A DNA stretch of 64,000 bases from Salaquimonas sp041736675 (GTDB taxonomy: Bacteria > Pseudomonadota > Alphaproteobacteria > Rhizobiales > Rhizobiaceae). Shown one piece after another: positions 1 through 8,392 of this stretch. Below the pieces are notes generated by a model that saw only the letters and a program-made list of their open reading frames with translations, ran no database searches and was not told the origin of the DNA. Made by a program: the position numbers and the translations under genes. Every line of letters begins with the position of its first letter. The stretch's first letter is position 1. The DNA is taken from positions 57,505 through 121,504 of the forward strand of contig JBGSTD010000048.1 in assembly GCA_041736675.1 (NCBI GenBank), read 5' to 3'.

Positions 1-1
1 T

Positions 2-286
2 GTGGTTCTCGATGTACCGCTATTGTTTGAAACCGGTGGTGACAAATATTGTGATTATGTGGCGGTGGTTACCACATCGTTTGAAGAGCAGAAAAAGCGG
101 GTATTATCCCGTCCGGACATGACGATTGAAAAGTTTGAGAAAATCCTTGCCAGTCAGATCTCGGACGATGAAAAGAGGAAGAGGGCGGATTTCCTGATAG
201 ATACAAGTCAGGGTATGGAAGGGGCACGCGAACAGGTAGTGTCAATTTTGAAAATACTGAGAAACGAGGGTGTCAGCCATGCGTGA
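2..286 (+). CDS. coaE: Dephospho-CoA kinase, C-terminal part (cut by window start)
   Basis: Dephospho-CoA kinase phosphorylates the ribose 3'-hydroxyl of dephospho-CoA with ATP, the last step of coenzyme A synthesis in the cytoplasm. Only about the last 94 residues are visible; the P-loop half lies upstream of the window. The fragment opens inside the family signature DVPLLFETG, followed by a lid-type segment with Q and R residues (QKKRVLSRP) and a C-terminal helix, as in this P-loop kinase family. The GTG at position 2 is an internal valine, not a start. The stop overlaps the start of dnaQ, so the two are probably cotranscribed; coaE next to dnaQ is common in alphaproteobacteria. Confidence 0.9.
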   Translation: MVLDVPLLFETGGDKYCDYVAVVTTSFEEQKKRVLSRPDMTIEKFEKILASQISDDEKRKRADFLIDTSQGMEGAREQVVSILKILRNEGVSHA

Positions 287-983
287 AATCATCTTCGATA
301 CCGAGACAACCGGATTTCGTCCCGAAGAGGGTGAGCGGATAATCGAGATCGGTGCCATTGAATTTGAAAACCGGCTCGAGACCGGACGTACCTTTCACGT
401 CTACATCAATCCCGAAGACAGAATGGTCGATCCGGGTGCTTTTCGTGTTCATGGCATCAGCAACGAATATCTTGCGGACAAAAAAACCTTTTCACAAATT
501 GCAGAAGAATTTTTGGCCTTTATTGGCGACGCCCAACTTGTCGCTCACAATGCGCCGTTTGATATCAACTTTCTCAATCATGAGTTTGCGCGGATAAAAA
601 TGCCACCTGTTGATCCGGCGAGGGTTATTGACACTCTGGACATTGCCCGGCGCAAACATCCGATGGCCCAGAACTCCCTTGACAAATTGTGCGAACGTTA
701 CGGAATCAACAACAAGCACCGAACCTTTCACGGTGCCTTGCTCGATTCGCAATTGCTGGCCGAAGTCTACATAGAACTTCTGGGTGGCCGGCAAGCTAGC
801 TTGGAGCTGGTATCGCAAAACGATACTGAAAAAGGTCGTCAAGTCAGCAGAAACCCTGCATCCTCGGAAAAACCCATCCGCGCTGTTCCTCTATTCCCGC
901 GGCTTTCGCAAGATGAGCAAATCGCCCATCAGAGGTTTGTAGAAGGTTTGGGTGATGCCGCGATCTGGAAAAAATATCAGTAA
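279..983 (+). CDS. dnaQ: DNA polymerase III epsilon subunit (proofreading exonuclease)
   Basis: The epsilon subunit is the 3'-5' proofreading exonuclease of the replicative polymerase III core. The 234-residue product shows a complete DEDDh catalytic set: D7 and E9 in FDTETTG, D95 in NAPFDINFL, and H151 and D156 in FHGALLDSQ. The region after about residue 175 is the less conserved tail that in the family binds the alpha subunit. ATG at 279 was chosen over an in-frame GTG at 270 because GAGGG at 266-270 lies 8 bases before it and the protein then begins MREIIFDTET, as is usual. The start overlaps the end of coaE by 8 bases. Confidence 0.95.
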   Translation: MREIIFDTETTGFRPEEGERIIEIGAIEFENRLETGRTFHVYINPEDRMVDPGAFRVHGISNEYLADKKTFSQIAEEFLAFIGDAQLVAHNAPFDINFLNHEFARIKMPPVDPARVIDTLDIARRKHPMAQNSLDKLCERYGINNKHRTFHGALLDSQLLAEVYIELLGGRQASLELVSQNDTEKGRQVSRNPASSEKPIRAVPLFPRLSQDEQIAHQRFVEGLGDAAIWKKYQ

Positions 984-1008
984 ACAGCGCCGAAAAGACA
1001 AAAATAAA

Positions 1009-1034
1009 GCGGCATGTCGAATGCCGCGTTTTTT
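1009..1034 (+). terminator. Rho-independent terminator between convergent dnaQ and secB
   Basis: GCGGCAT (1009-1015) and ATGCCGC (1021-1027) form a 7-bp stem with a 5-base loop, followed by G and six T (1029-1034). An A-rich run just before the stem (about 1000-1007) means it could also serve the minus strand, so it probably ends both dnaQ and secB. Confidence 0.8.
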
Positions 1035-1084
1035 GTTTGAAAACCTGACTTGCAAGTCAGTGGTTACTGATCAGCTTTTGCCAA

Positions 1085-1600
1085 TCAGCTTTTGGAAGAC
1101 TTTGCAGCTTCCGCCTGTGCCATTTGTGCCATGCGGGTTTGATACAGGCGGGCAAAATCAACAGGATCAATCATCAGCGGCGGATAACCGCCATTGCGGG
1201 TTGCGTCAGATACGATCTGGCGCGCGAAAGGAAAGAGCATCCTTGGGCATTCGATCAGAACCGCAGCCGCGCGTGCTTCTTCCGGAATGTTGATCAGACG
1301 AAAAATACCGGCATAGGAAAGTTCACAATTGAACATCATGTCCTTACCCTGACCAGCCTTGGCTTCGAGATTGAGAATTACCTCAAAATCCGTTTCGGAA
1401 AGCGGATTGGCATTCACATTGATGTTGATACCTATTTCCGGCTGTTTTTCCTTCGGCAACAGGGAATTGGGTGAGTTCGGATTTTCAAACGAAAAATCCT
1501 TTATGTATTGGGTCAGAACGCTGAGCGAGGGAGCTGCCGCTTCACCGCCGGTTGTTGTGCCGTTTTGTTTTGGTTCATTGCTTTCAGCCGCTTTTGCCAT
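1085..1600 (-). CDS. secB: Protein-export chaperone SecB
   Basis: SecB is a cytoplasmic tetrameric chaperone that keeps preproteins unfolded and hands them to SecA. The 171-residue product has the SecB core: SVLTQYIKDFSFENPNSP near residues 28-45, then beta-strand segments and the conserved stretch around ECPRMLFPFAR and GGYPPLMIDPVDF (about 118-147). The N-terminal 25 residues are polar and Gly/Ala-rich and the C-terminus ends in a short Ala/Ser/Lys tail, both typical variable ends. It converges with dnaQ and shares the terminator between them. A monocistronic transcript is likely, since fxsA upstream on the same strand is 131 bases away. Confidence 0.95.
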   Translation of the reverse strand: MAKAAESNEPKQNGTTTGGEAAAPSLSVLTQYIKDFSFENPNSPNSLLPKEKQPEIGININVNANPLSETDFEVILNLEAKAGQGKDMMFNCELSYAGIFRLINIPEEARAAAVLIECPRMLFPFARQIVSDATRNGGYPPLMIDPVDFARLYQTRMAQMAQAEAAKSSKS

Positions 1601-1731
1601 TTTCTATTCCGCTTGTTGCCAATTTTTCAAAGTTCAGTATCACTCCGGCCAATAGGTCTGATAGCCGGGTTGAAAGGTAATTTCAGGAAGAGTGGCTAAC
1701 ACGTCCACCCAGATGAAACAACCCGCCGAAA

Positions 1732-2304
1732 CTAGCCTTTGTTTCCACTTTCCTTCTTTCTGTTTTTTCTGTCGACCTGGTCGTCTTCCTCTAATCGCTT
1801 GTTCCAAGGAGAGGTGGTATTGCGTATACTTTCGCTGTCAAGATCTTCAAACTCGTCCGGGTCAAGGTCAACAATATCTTCATCATCGCGTCGATAACGA
1901 GTGTAACTCTGGTTTGGTCCGCTTCCAAATCCGCCTATCGGTCCAACAAATCGCACTTTCGACGCAATAAGAGACCAAATAAAAGTTCTGACAAATGGAA
2001 TGAACAGCAAGAAGCCGATTGTGTCGGTAACAAATCCCGGAGTAAGCAACAGGATGCCTGCCATCAATATCATGATCCCGTGCCCAAGTTCCTTGCCGGG
2101 AATTCGTCCGGCATTGGTTTCTTCCCGCAACTTGTTGAGAATCTGAAATCCTTGCACCCGTAAAAGGATACTGCCAATTATTGCTGTCAAAAGGATTGTT
2201 GCAAATGTCCAAAGCACGCCGATTTGCCCGCCAACAACAATAAACACGGCAATTTCCGCAACCGGGATGGCTAACAGCAGAAAGGGTATGAGAGAAAATG
2301 GCAT
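1732..2304 (-). CDS. fxsA: FxsA-family membrane protein
   Basis: FxsA proteins are small inner-membrane proteins; the E. coli member is known for relieving exclusion of phage T7 by the F plasmid, and its cellular role is otherwise unclear. The 190-residue product has a hydrophobic N-terminus (FSLIPFLLLAIPVAEIAVF), a second membrane pair around residues 25-50 and a long hydrophobic segment with GILLLTPGFVTDTIGFLL, the most recognisable FxsA motif. The last 60 or so residues are highly charged, rich in D, E, R and K, and probably cytoplasmic. ATG at 2304 was preferred to an in-frame GTG at 2334 because family members start just before the first membrane segment; neither has a strong ribosome site. 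Confidence 0.85.
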   Translation of the reverse strand: MPFSLIPFLLLAIPVAEIAVFIVVGGQIGVLWTFATILLTAIIGSILLRVQGFQILNKLREETNAGRIPGKELGHGIMILMAGILLLTPGFVTDTIGFLLFIPFVRTFIWSLIASKVRFVGPIGGFGSGPNQSYTRYRRDDEDIVDLDPDEFEDLDSESIRNTTSPWNKRLEEDDQVDRKNRKKESGNKG

Positions 2305-2420
2305 CTGGATGTTCCGAATCTGAAAAATACGCACTGCATATGGGGTTTTCCAACAGACTTTACATTGACCGCTTTGAATCTTTTATTCAAACCCCTATAT
2401 GTAAACCAACTTCCTCATAA

Positions 2421-3200
2421 ATGGCGAACCTGATGTCTGAAATATTCGATACCACAACCCTAGTCACCATTGCCATTGCGGTGATCATTCTTTTGCGGCT
2501 GCGCGCAACTCTTGGGACCAGAAACGGCAATGAACGTCCACCGTTTGAGCCCTATGAAATTGACCGCAAGACGCGCAAGGCCAAACCGGCGAAGACAGCT
2601 TCACCCTCTGCAGAACATGCGGCAGATGTTGAAAACGAACAGGGTAATGTCATCGCGATGCCAAACCGCGATGGTGCAAAACGGGCAACCGCCAAGGTGG
2701 TTTCAGCCAGCGATCAAGCGATTAACGAGTATGCCAAGACCGGCACCAAACTTAATGCGGGTCTGAAAGAAATTGCCGCAACCGATCCTTCATTCACCCC
2801 ACTGGCATTTATTGATGGTGCCAAGATGGCATATGAAATGATTGTTACCTCTTTTGCTGACGGTGATCGTAAAACGCTGAAAAATCTTCTCTCACGCGAA
2901 GTCTATGATGGTTTTGCCGCTGTTATTTCCGATCGGGAAAGTCGCAAGGAGCAGGTTCGCTCAAGTTTTGTCGGTATTGAGGAAACGTCAATCAAATCAG
3001 CTGGTGTTTTCAACAATGATGCCCAGATTACCATCGAGTTTATCAGTCAGATCATCTCCTCGACGATCAATTCGGCTGGCGAAATCATTGATGGGGATCC
3101 GGAGCATGTTGGTGAAGTTCGGGATATCTGGACCTTTGCCAAGGATGTTCGTTCCCGTGATCCAAACTGGAAACTGGTCGCTACCGAATCCGATTCCTAA
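2421..3200 (+). CDS. Tim44-domain membrane-anchored protein
   Basis: This is a bacterial Tim44/TimA-like protein. The mitochondrial relative tethers Hsp70 to the inner-membrane translocase; the bacterial role is not settled and may concern membrane protein biogenesis. The 259-residue product has one N-terminal membrane segment (about residues 13-27, TLVTIAIAVIILLRL), a polar linker with the alphaproteobacterial motif GNERPPFEPYE, and a C-terminal Tim44 domain from about residue 110 (AFIDGAKMAYEMIVTSFADGD, LKNLLSREVYDGF). ATG at 2421 is used; ATG at 2433 is a possible alternative, and no clear Shine-Dalgarno site helps decide. It is followed 26 bases later by mltA, the typical rhizobial order. 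Confidence 0.85.
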   Translation: MANLMSEIFDTTTLVTIAIAVIILLRLRATLGTRNGNERPPFEPYEIDRKTRKAKPAKTASPSAEHAADVENEQGNVIAMPNRDGAKRATAKVVSASDQAINEYAKTGTKLNAGLKEIAATDPSFTPLAFIDGAKMAYEMIVTSFADGDRKTLKNLLSREVYDGFAAVISDRESRKEQVRSSFVGIEETSIKSAGVFNNDAQITIEFISQIISSTINSAGEIIDGDPEHVGEVRDIWTFAKDVRSRDPNWKLVATESDS

Positions 3201-3226
3201 GTTGAGTATTGGCCGAGGCAGAGACC

Positions 3227-4381
3227 ATGGCAGTTCCGGCCCATCTGATAGAAACCACTTTTGACAAGATAAAAGGTTGGCAGGATGAAGATCATCTTGC
3301 AGCGCTTTCCTGTTTCAGGGTTAGCGCCCGTCGGATGAGAGAGCGTCACTACTCGACGAAGCTATTGGGTATCGACGGAGAAACCTTGGCGGATCTGGCA
3401 AAAAGTGCGCTTGCAATCGATTTGCAATCAAAAGATGTTGCCGCAATTGCCCGGAAGTTTTTTGAAAATAACTTTGTCCCCCATGCCATTAAACCCGTTG
3501 AAGAAAAAGACCGGGGTTTTGTAACGGCCTATTATGAGCCGGAGATCGCCGCATCCAAGGTAAAGACTGCAAAGTTCCGCTTTCCATTGCTCAAACGACC
3601 GGATGATCTTGTTGCAATTGATGATGAAACACGGCCACAGGAGATGGATCCAGCCTATTTCTTTGCGAAAAATGAAAATGGCAAAATTACGTATTATCCT
3701 GATCGCAGGCAAATCGAGACTGGCATTCTGGATGATCGGAAGCTGGAATTGTTCTGGCTTGAAAACCGGATTGATATTTTTTTCATACACATCCAAGGCT
3801 CTGCCCGACTGATCATGCCTGATGGTGCTGTCAAACGTGTTTCTTATGCTGGCAAGACCGGTCATCCTTTTACGCCGATCGGGAAAATACTCATCGATCG
3901 CGGTGAACTTGATCTGCAGAATGTGACCATGCAAACTATCCGTGCTTGGCTTGAGCAACATCCTGATCAGGCTGATCAGTTGATGTGGCAAAACCGATCT
4001 TTCATTTTTTTTCAGGAAATTGATCATCCTGATCCTGATCTTGGGCCGGTCGCCGCCGCTGGTGTGCCGCTGACTCCAGGACGAAGTCTCGCAATTGATC
4101 ACCGGTTGCACACATTTGGCACGCCGATATGGGTGGCAACTCGTATGCCGATACCTGGTCAGTCGCATCCTTTTGCCCGCTTGATGATCGCCCAGGATAC
4201 CGGTTCGGCCATTGTTGGCCCCGCGCGCGGTGATCTATTCATTGGTACAGGACTTGAAGCAGGACAAATAGCCGGCGGCGTGAGAAACCAGGCTGATTTT
4301 ATTGCATTGGTGCCCTCTCCAATGCGAGCTCCAAATGAAAATCCGGTGAATGGCGCGGTTGAAGATGATGTGTTGCCATGA
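3227..4381 (+). CDS. mltA: Lytic murein transglycosylase A (MltA family)
   Basis: MltA cleaves the MurNAc-GlcNAc bond of peptidoglycan, forming 1,6-anhydroMurNAc. The product (384 residues from ATG 3227) has the MltA domain (FVTAYYEPEIAAS near residue 100; IHIQGSARLIMPDG near 190) and the C-terminal 3D domain with its conserved aspartates in AQDTGSAIVG and ARGDLFIGTG (D324, D336). An in-frame TTG at 3209 is an alternative start. With either start there is no signal peptide or lipobox, unlike the E. coli lipoprotein, so export is unexplained. Its stop overlaps the start of the Smr gene (ATGA), indicating coupling. Family assignment is firm; periplasmic activity is inferred. Confidence 0.88.
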   Translation: MAVPAHLIETTFDKIKGWQDEDHLAALSCFRVSARRMRERHYSTKLLGIDGETLADLAKSALAIDLQSKDVAAIARKFFENNFVPHAIKPVEEKDRGFVTAYYEPEIAASKVKTAKFRFPLLKRPDDLVAIDDETRPQEMDPAYFFAKNENGKITYYPDRRQIETGILDDRKLELFWLENRIDIFFIHIQGSARLIMPDGAVKRVSYAGKTGHPFTPIGKILIDRGELDLQNVTMQTIRAWLEQHPDQADQLMWQNRSFIFFQEIDHPDPDLGPVAAAGVPLTPGRSLAIDHRLHTFGTPIWVATRMPIPGQSHPFARLMIAQDTGSAIVGPARGDLFIGTGLEAGQIAGGVRNQADFIALVPSPMRAPNENPVNGAVEDDVLP

Positions 4382-5040
4382 AGGAAAAATCCCGCACACA
4401 ACTGCCCTCCAATTTGAAAAAAAAAAGAGCGCTGCACCCCGAAGAGGAAGAACTTTGGCACAGGGTCAGAAAAACTGTCAGCCCAATTGATGCCAAGAGA
4501 CAGGATTTGATGCATTGGCTAGATGCACAGGAAGCAGACAATCCCGATACGGGCATCAACCCATTGCAAAAAATCGCGCTGCCCGCGGGTGACAAGCCTG
4601 CGCCCAAAATTCCCTCGCGGCTTTTCCCGGTGCGCTCCTATTCTCCTCCGGTCAGTTTACCATCACCGCAAGGCCAGTCTGGAACGATTGATGACAAGAC
4701 CGCAAGAAAACTGTCGCGCGGCAAGCTATCAATTGACGCTAGGATAGACCTCCATGGCATGACACAGACGCAAGCACATGCAGTTTTGAAAAACTTCCTC
4801 TTTGATTGCTTTTATCAAAATTCCCGCATGGTACTTGTTATCACCGGAAAAGGCAGGCTTCAGGAGGGAGTTTTAAAACAGGCGGTTCCCCATTGGTTGC
4901 GCGAACCTCAAATAGCCCAGTTTGTCTCTGCTTTCCGGACCGCCAATATCACCCATGGCGGTGAAGGTGCTTTGTATGTCCGTCTGCGTAAACGCGACAA
5001 AGTGAACAGTGATAAAGTAATCAGGGATAAACTCCGATGA
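4378..5040 (+). CDS. smr: Smr-domain protein
   Basis: Smr (small MutS-related) domains bind or nick nucleic acids; free-standing Smr proteins have been linked to branched DNA and, more recently, to ribosome-associated mRNA cleavage. The 220-residue product has a polar, basic N-terminal 110 residues followed by the Smr domain: IDLHGMTQTQA (about 121), VITGKGRLQEG (about 157) and THGGEGALYVRLRK near the C-terminus, the usual LHG, GKG and G-rich motifs. It overlaps mltA by 4 bases at its start and the XRE regulator gene by 4 bases at its end, so the three genes form a tight operon. Substrate unknown. Confidence 0.85.
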   Translation: MKEKSRTQLPSNLKKKRALHPEEEELWHRVRKTVSPIDAKRQDLMHWLDAQEADNPDTGINPLQKIALPAGDKPAPKIPSRLFPVRSYSPPVSLPSPQGQSGTIDDKTARKLSRGKLSIDARIDLHGMTQTQAHAVLKNFLFDCFYQNSRMVLVITGKGRLQEGVLKQAVPHWLREPQIAQFVSAFRTANITHGGEGALYVRLRKRDKVNSDKVIRDKLR

Positions 5041-5405
5041 CCCCTTTCGGATTGAGAATTCGCGAATTGCGGGCTGAAAAAAAAGTTACCCAAAAACAGA
5101 TGGCTGAAGAGCTGGGTGTATCGGCGGCTTATCTTTCAGCTCTTGAAAAGGGCAATCGCGGCGCACCAAGCTGGCAGTTTGTCCAGCGAATTATCGGCTA
5201 TTTCAATGTGATCTGGGATGATGCCGAAGAGTTGGAACGCTTGTCGGTAACCTCTCATCCAAGGGTAGTCGTTGATACGTCCAAACTATCTGTCGAGGCA
5301 ACAGAACTTGCCAATCTTCTTTCCAGAAGAATCAATGAACTCGACAAGCAGGATCTGGTTGAAATCGCTCATGACATCAAGGTTCGCGCCAATCGCCGCC
5401 GCTAA
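5037..5405 (+). CDS. XRE-family helix-turn-helix regulator
   Basis: A 122-residue DNA-binding protein. Residues about 5-60 form a Cro/CI-type HTH domain (IRELRAEKKVTQKQMAEELGVS, then AAYLSALEKGNRG), with the recognition helix around YLSALEKG. The remaining 60 residues are mostly helical and carry no sensor domain that I recognise; the end is very basic (RANRRR). It is translationally coupled to the Smr gene (ATGA overlap) and converges with the DUF1402 gene 7 bases away. Small XRE proteins of this type follow smr in several rhizobia. Target genes cannot be told from the sequence. Confidence 0.85.
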   Translation: MTPFGLRIRELRAEKKVTQKQMAEELGVSAAYLSALEKGNRGAPSWQFVQRIIGYFNVIWDDAEELERLSVTSHPRVVVDTSKLSVEATELANLLSRRINELDKQDLVEIAHDIKVRANRRR

Positions 5406-5412
5406 GGACGAA

Positions 5413-6363
5413 TTACTTTAAAAGCGTGCGCAACTCTTCAATCTTGTCGTTGACCAGCCAGCCGTAGTAGTTTTCTTCGGGTTGGGCATTTGGGTCGGTG
5501 GCCCGCTTTTGGGCAAGCATGTCTGCCCGGTCACGTACATCTCCAAGATTGTAGAGCGTTGCTGTAATACCGGGGTTGTTGGAAATGTCGAGATTGGCGC
5601 GGGATTTGTAGGCATCAATCGAAAGGCGGATAATTGCAGCCATGTAATCCAGAGTTGTATCGGGCCGCATGATTGTGGCATACACCTCAGGGGCGTTTCC
5701 GGCATCAAGCTTTTTGGCACCTGTACGCGCCGCAACCATGTCGGTTGCGCCAAGAGCAGTTAACGGGTTGAGTTGCCCCAGTCCGAATGTCTGTCCGGCA
5801 TAATAGGGCTGGAAAAAAATCTTGCTGAACCGGTCATTCGGCCACGACTTTCCGTCAAGGGATTTTCCCTCAAACTGTTCTTGCCAGACTTCCTCACGGC
5901 AATCCCACAATTGATAACTGTCCTTGAGTGCAGCACATTTGGAAAATTGCGGCCTTTTGACGAAATCAACAACCGTTTCACCGTCATAGGCAAACTCGAT
6001 TCCGCTTTTCAGATAGGAGGCAGCTTTAACAAAATAGGTTTGCAGAAAATCGAGGGCATCCACGTTGTATGTGTGCTCACCAACGAGCGCACCGACAATG
6101 TGGACCGGATCAATTCCAAATTTTTTGGCGGATATCTTGATCTGGTTCTGGAGTTTCTTGTCACTGGAAATCAGATCACGGATTTTTTCATATTTTTGCT
6201 GAAAGCTTCCGTTTCCCGCTTTGGTTCGCGACGCGGAGGTATTTGGTATCGTTGGCTGGCTTGCGTTTCTGTTCCCCGCAGGCACTTCAAAAAGTTGTGC
6301 CTGAGCCAAACCCGCAATGCTGGTTAGCACTAAAATTCCAACCCATTGCACAACACGCCGCAT
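5413..6363 (-). CDS. DUF1402-family exported protein
   Basis: A 316-residue protein resembling the rhizobial DUF1402 family, function unknown. From ATG 6363 it has a classic signal peptide: MRRVVQW, a hydrophobic core (VGILVLTSIAGLAQA) and cleavage after AQA, so it is periplasmic or outer-membrane-associated. A low-complexity Asn/Ser/Thr linker follows. The stretch IDPVHIVGALVGEHTYN, followed later by GQTFGLGQLNPLTAL, recalls the catalytic-region layout of lysozyme-like transglycosylases (E, then GxGQ), but I would not claim activity. An upstream in-frame ATG at 6396 would add 11 residues and looks less likely. It follows hslU on the same strand after a gap of about 180 bases. Confidence 0.7.
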   Translation of the reverse strand: MRRVVQWVGILVLTSIAGLAQAQLFEVPAGNRNASQPTIPNTSASRTKAGNGSFQQKYEKIRDLISSDKKLQNQIKISAKKFGIDPVHIVGALVGEHTYNVDALDFLQTYFVKAASYLKSGIEFAYDGETVVDFVKRPQFSKCAALKDSYQLWDCREEVWQEQFEGKSLDGKSWPNDRFSKIFFQPYYAGQTFGLGQLNPLTALGATDMVAARTGAKKLDAGNAPEVYATIMRPDTTLDYMAAIIRLSIDAYKSRANLDISNNPGITATLYNLGDVRDRADMLAQKRATDPNAQPEENYYGWLVNDKIEELRTLLK

Positions 6364-6540
6364 CTGTTTTCCGAAATATTGCGACCCTTCTATCATTTGG
6401 AAAATGACGAAATGATCTGGTTCCTGTTGTGATCAAACAGCGTATGTATCCGGCTGTTACCAAGGGTCAAATAGCAAATCTTGAAGCCATGAGTCGATAG
6501 CGCATGGAACAATTTATTTTGAGTGCCATATAATTTTTCT

Positions 6541-7851
6541 CTAAAGAATATAGCGGCTGAGATCGATATTCTCGGCAATATCGCTGAGCGCCTTTCGTAC
6601 GTAATCGCCGTCTATCTTCAGCGATTCACCTGACCGCTCGGGAGCATTGAAGGATATGTCATCCAAAACCCGCTCCATGACAGTTTGCAGCCGGCGTGCA
6701 CCGATATTCTCTATCGCGGAATTGAGATCAACCGCAATCGCTGCCAATGCCTCGATGGCATCCTCAGTGAATTCAAGCTTCACTTCTTCTGTCAGCATGA
6801 GGGCAATATATTGTTTGATGAGGCTGGCTTCAGGTTCGGTCAGGATGCGCTCAAAATCATTTTTGGTAAGCGCGCGTAATTCAACACGGATGGGCAGTCG
6901 GCCCTGCAATTCGGGCAAAAGGTCCGATGGTTTTGAAACGTGGAATGCGCCTGATGCAATAAACAGGATATGGTCGGTTTTCACCGCTCCGTATTTGGTC
7001 GCAACAATAGTGCCTTCCACAAGGGGCAAGAGGTCGCGTTGCACACCCTCACGTGAAACCCCGCCGCTGCCGCGGCTGTCACCAACAGCGATTTTGTCTA
7101 TTTCATCCAGGAAGACGATACCGTTGTTTTCAACGGCCGAAATCGCCTCTGCCACCACCTGTTCCTGATCCAGCATTTTCTCTGATTCATCCTCGATCAG
7201 CAGCTCATACGATTTGGAAACGGTAGTCTTGCGTTTCTTGGTGCGCCCGCCAAAAGCCTTGCCCATGATATCGTTGAGATTGAGAACGCCGATCGACCCG
7301 CCTGGCATTCCCGGTATATCCATGCCGCCGCCCATCGGATTGGCGTTGTCGGCAATCTCTATCTCGACTTCCTTCTCGTCAAGAGAGCCATCGCGAAGTT
7401 TCTTGCGAAACGAGTCGCGTGTTGCCGGGCTTGCAGTGGCACCGACCAGCGCGTCCAGAACCCTCTCTTCGGCCGCAAGATGGGCTTTTGCCTTCACCTC
7501 GTTGCGCTTCTTTTCCTTGACCAGCTGAATGCCAACTTCGACCAGGTCGCGGATAATCTGTTCGACATCTCGCCCGACATAGCCGACCTCGGTAAATTTT
7601 GTTGCCTCAATTTTGATGAAGGGCGCATTGGCGAGCTTGGCAAGTCGTCGGGAAATTTCCGTTTTGCCAACCCCTGTCGGCCCGATCATAAGAATGTTTT
7701 TCGGCAATACCTCTTCGCGCATCTGGCCTTCCAGCTGCTGACGGCGCCAGCGGTTGCGGAGCGCAATGGCAACCGCGCGTTTGGCATCGTTCTGGCCGAT
7801 AATATACCGGTCAAGCTCGGAAACGATTTCACGGGGGGAAAAATTGGTCAT
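6541..7851 (-). CDS. hslU: ATP-dependent protease ATPase subunit HslU
   Basis: HslU (ClpY) is the AAA+ hexamer that unfolds proteins and feeds them to the HslV peptidase. The 436-residue product starts TNFSPREIVSELDRYIIGQ, with Walker A GPTGVGKTE near residue 57, the pore loop region with EVGYVGRDVE, an I-domain insertion (about 110-230), Walker B with FLDEIDKI, and the C-terminal sensor-2 region IGARRLQTVMERVLDDISF. The C-terminus ENIDLSRYIL matches the tail that inserts into HslV. It is the third gene of hslV-GNAT-hslU, 28 bases after the acetyltransferase gene; heat-shock control is likely given the candidate promoter before hslV. Confidence 0.97.
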   Translation of the reverse strand: MTNFSPREIVSELDRYIIGQNDAKRAVAIALRNRWRRQQLEGQMREEVLPKNILMIGPTGVGKTEISRRLAKLANAPFIKIEATKFTEVGYVGRDVEQIIRDLVEVGIQLVKEKKRNEVKAKAHLAAEERVLDALVGATASPATRDSFRKKLRDGSLDEKEVEIEIADNANPMGGGMDIPGMPGGSIGVLNLNDIMGKAFGGRTKKRKTTVSKSYELLIEDESEKMLDQEQVVAEAISAVENNGIVFLDEIDKIAVGDSRGSGGVSREGVQRDLLPLVEGTIVATKYGAVKTDHILFIASGAFHVSKPSDLLPELQGRLPIRVELRALTKNDFERILTEPEASLIKQYIALMLTEEVKLEFTEDAIEALAAIAVDLNSAIENIGARRLQTVMERVLDDISFNAPERSGESLKIDGDYVRKALSDIAENIDLSRYIL

Positions 7852-7879
7852 GTACAGGCTGCTTTCTCTTCAGTGTCAG

Positions 7880-8386
7880 TCAGTTCAAATATGCCATGAT
7901 CAGGCAATCGGTTACTTGTCTGTTGTAGGCTTCCACAGGTCTGAAACCTGCTTTTTCATAGGCGCGAATAGCCCGGGCGTTTTCAGGATCGGGATCAATG
8001 ATGATCGTGTCATGCCCAAGCTCGAGGAGAATTGCGACAAATTTCTTCAAGGTCGCAGTTCCTATCCCCCTGGAAAGATTTGATGCCTCTCCAATGGACA
8101 GATCAACACCAATGGCATTACGCGGCAAATCTGCAAGCCAGGGGTATCGTGAAATCCAGCTCGGGTTCTGATGATGCCCGACATGCCAGTATTGAATATA
8201 GCCTGCGGGTTTTTCATCAACCAGAAACAGGAATGGCCGTGTTGTGTCCTTGCCTTCGATCATGTCGCAGATGTGTCCCAACTCAGCTTCCGCTTCACCC
8301 CACCATTGACGCCAGTGCGGCAATGCCATCCAGCTTTCCAGCCGGGAAAGATCATCCACAGTAACAGGCTTGAAGGTGATGTGCAT
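7880..8386 (-). CDS. GNAT-family N-acetyltransferase (AAC(6')-like)
   Basis: A 168-residue GCN5-related acetyltransferase. The fold signatures are an N-terminal FKPVTVDDLSRLESWMA, the central beta4 segment IGVDLSIGE, and the acetyl-CoA pyrophosphate loop RGIGTATLKKFVAILL (about 107-122), then the C-terminal IDPDPENARAIRAYEKAGF. This arrangement resembles aminoglycoside 6'-acetyltransferase relatives such as AacA4, but many chromosomal homologues have no resistance role and the substrate is unknown. It sits 6 bases after hslV and 28 bases before hslU, so it is cotranscribed with the protease genes. A GNAT gene in this position is recurrent in rhizobia. Confidence 0.85.
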   Translation of the reverse strand: MHITFKPVTVDDLSRLESWMALPHWRQWWGEAEAELGHICDMIEGKDTTRPFLFLVDEKPAGYIQYWHVGHHQNPSWISRYPWLADLPRNAIGVDLSIGEASNLSRGIGTATLKKFVAILLELGHDTIIIDPDPENARAIRAYEKAGFRPVEAYNRQVTDCLIMAYLN

Positions 8387-8392
8387 CTGCGT

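Noticed and set aside
3955..4045. Repeated CTGATC/GATCATCCTGATC units
   Set aside because: They lie within mltA in a conserved reading frame (HPDQADQ, DHPDPDLG) and are explained by Asp/Pro/His codons.
3428..4168. A 246-codon open frame on the minus strand
   Set aside because: Antisense to mltA; the translation is rich in Arg, Ile and Cys with no recognisable domain.
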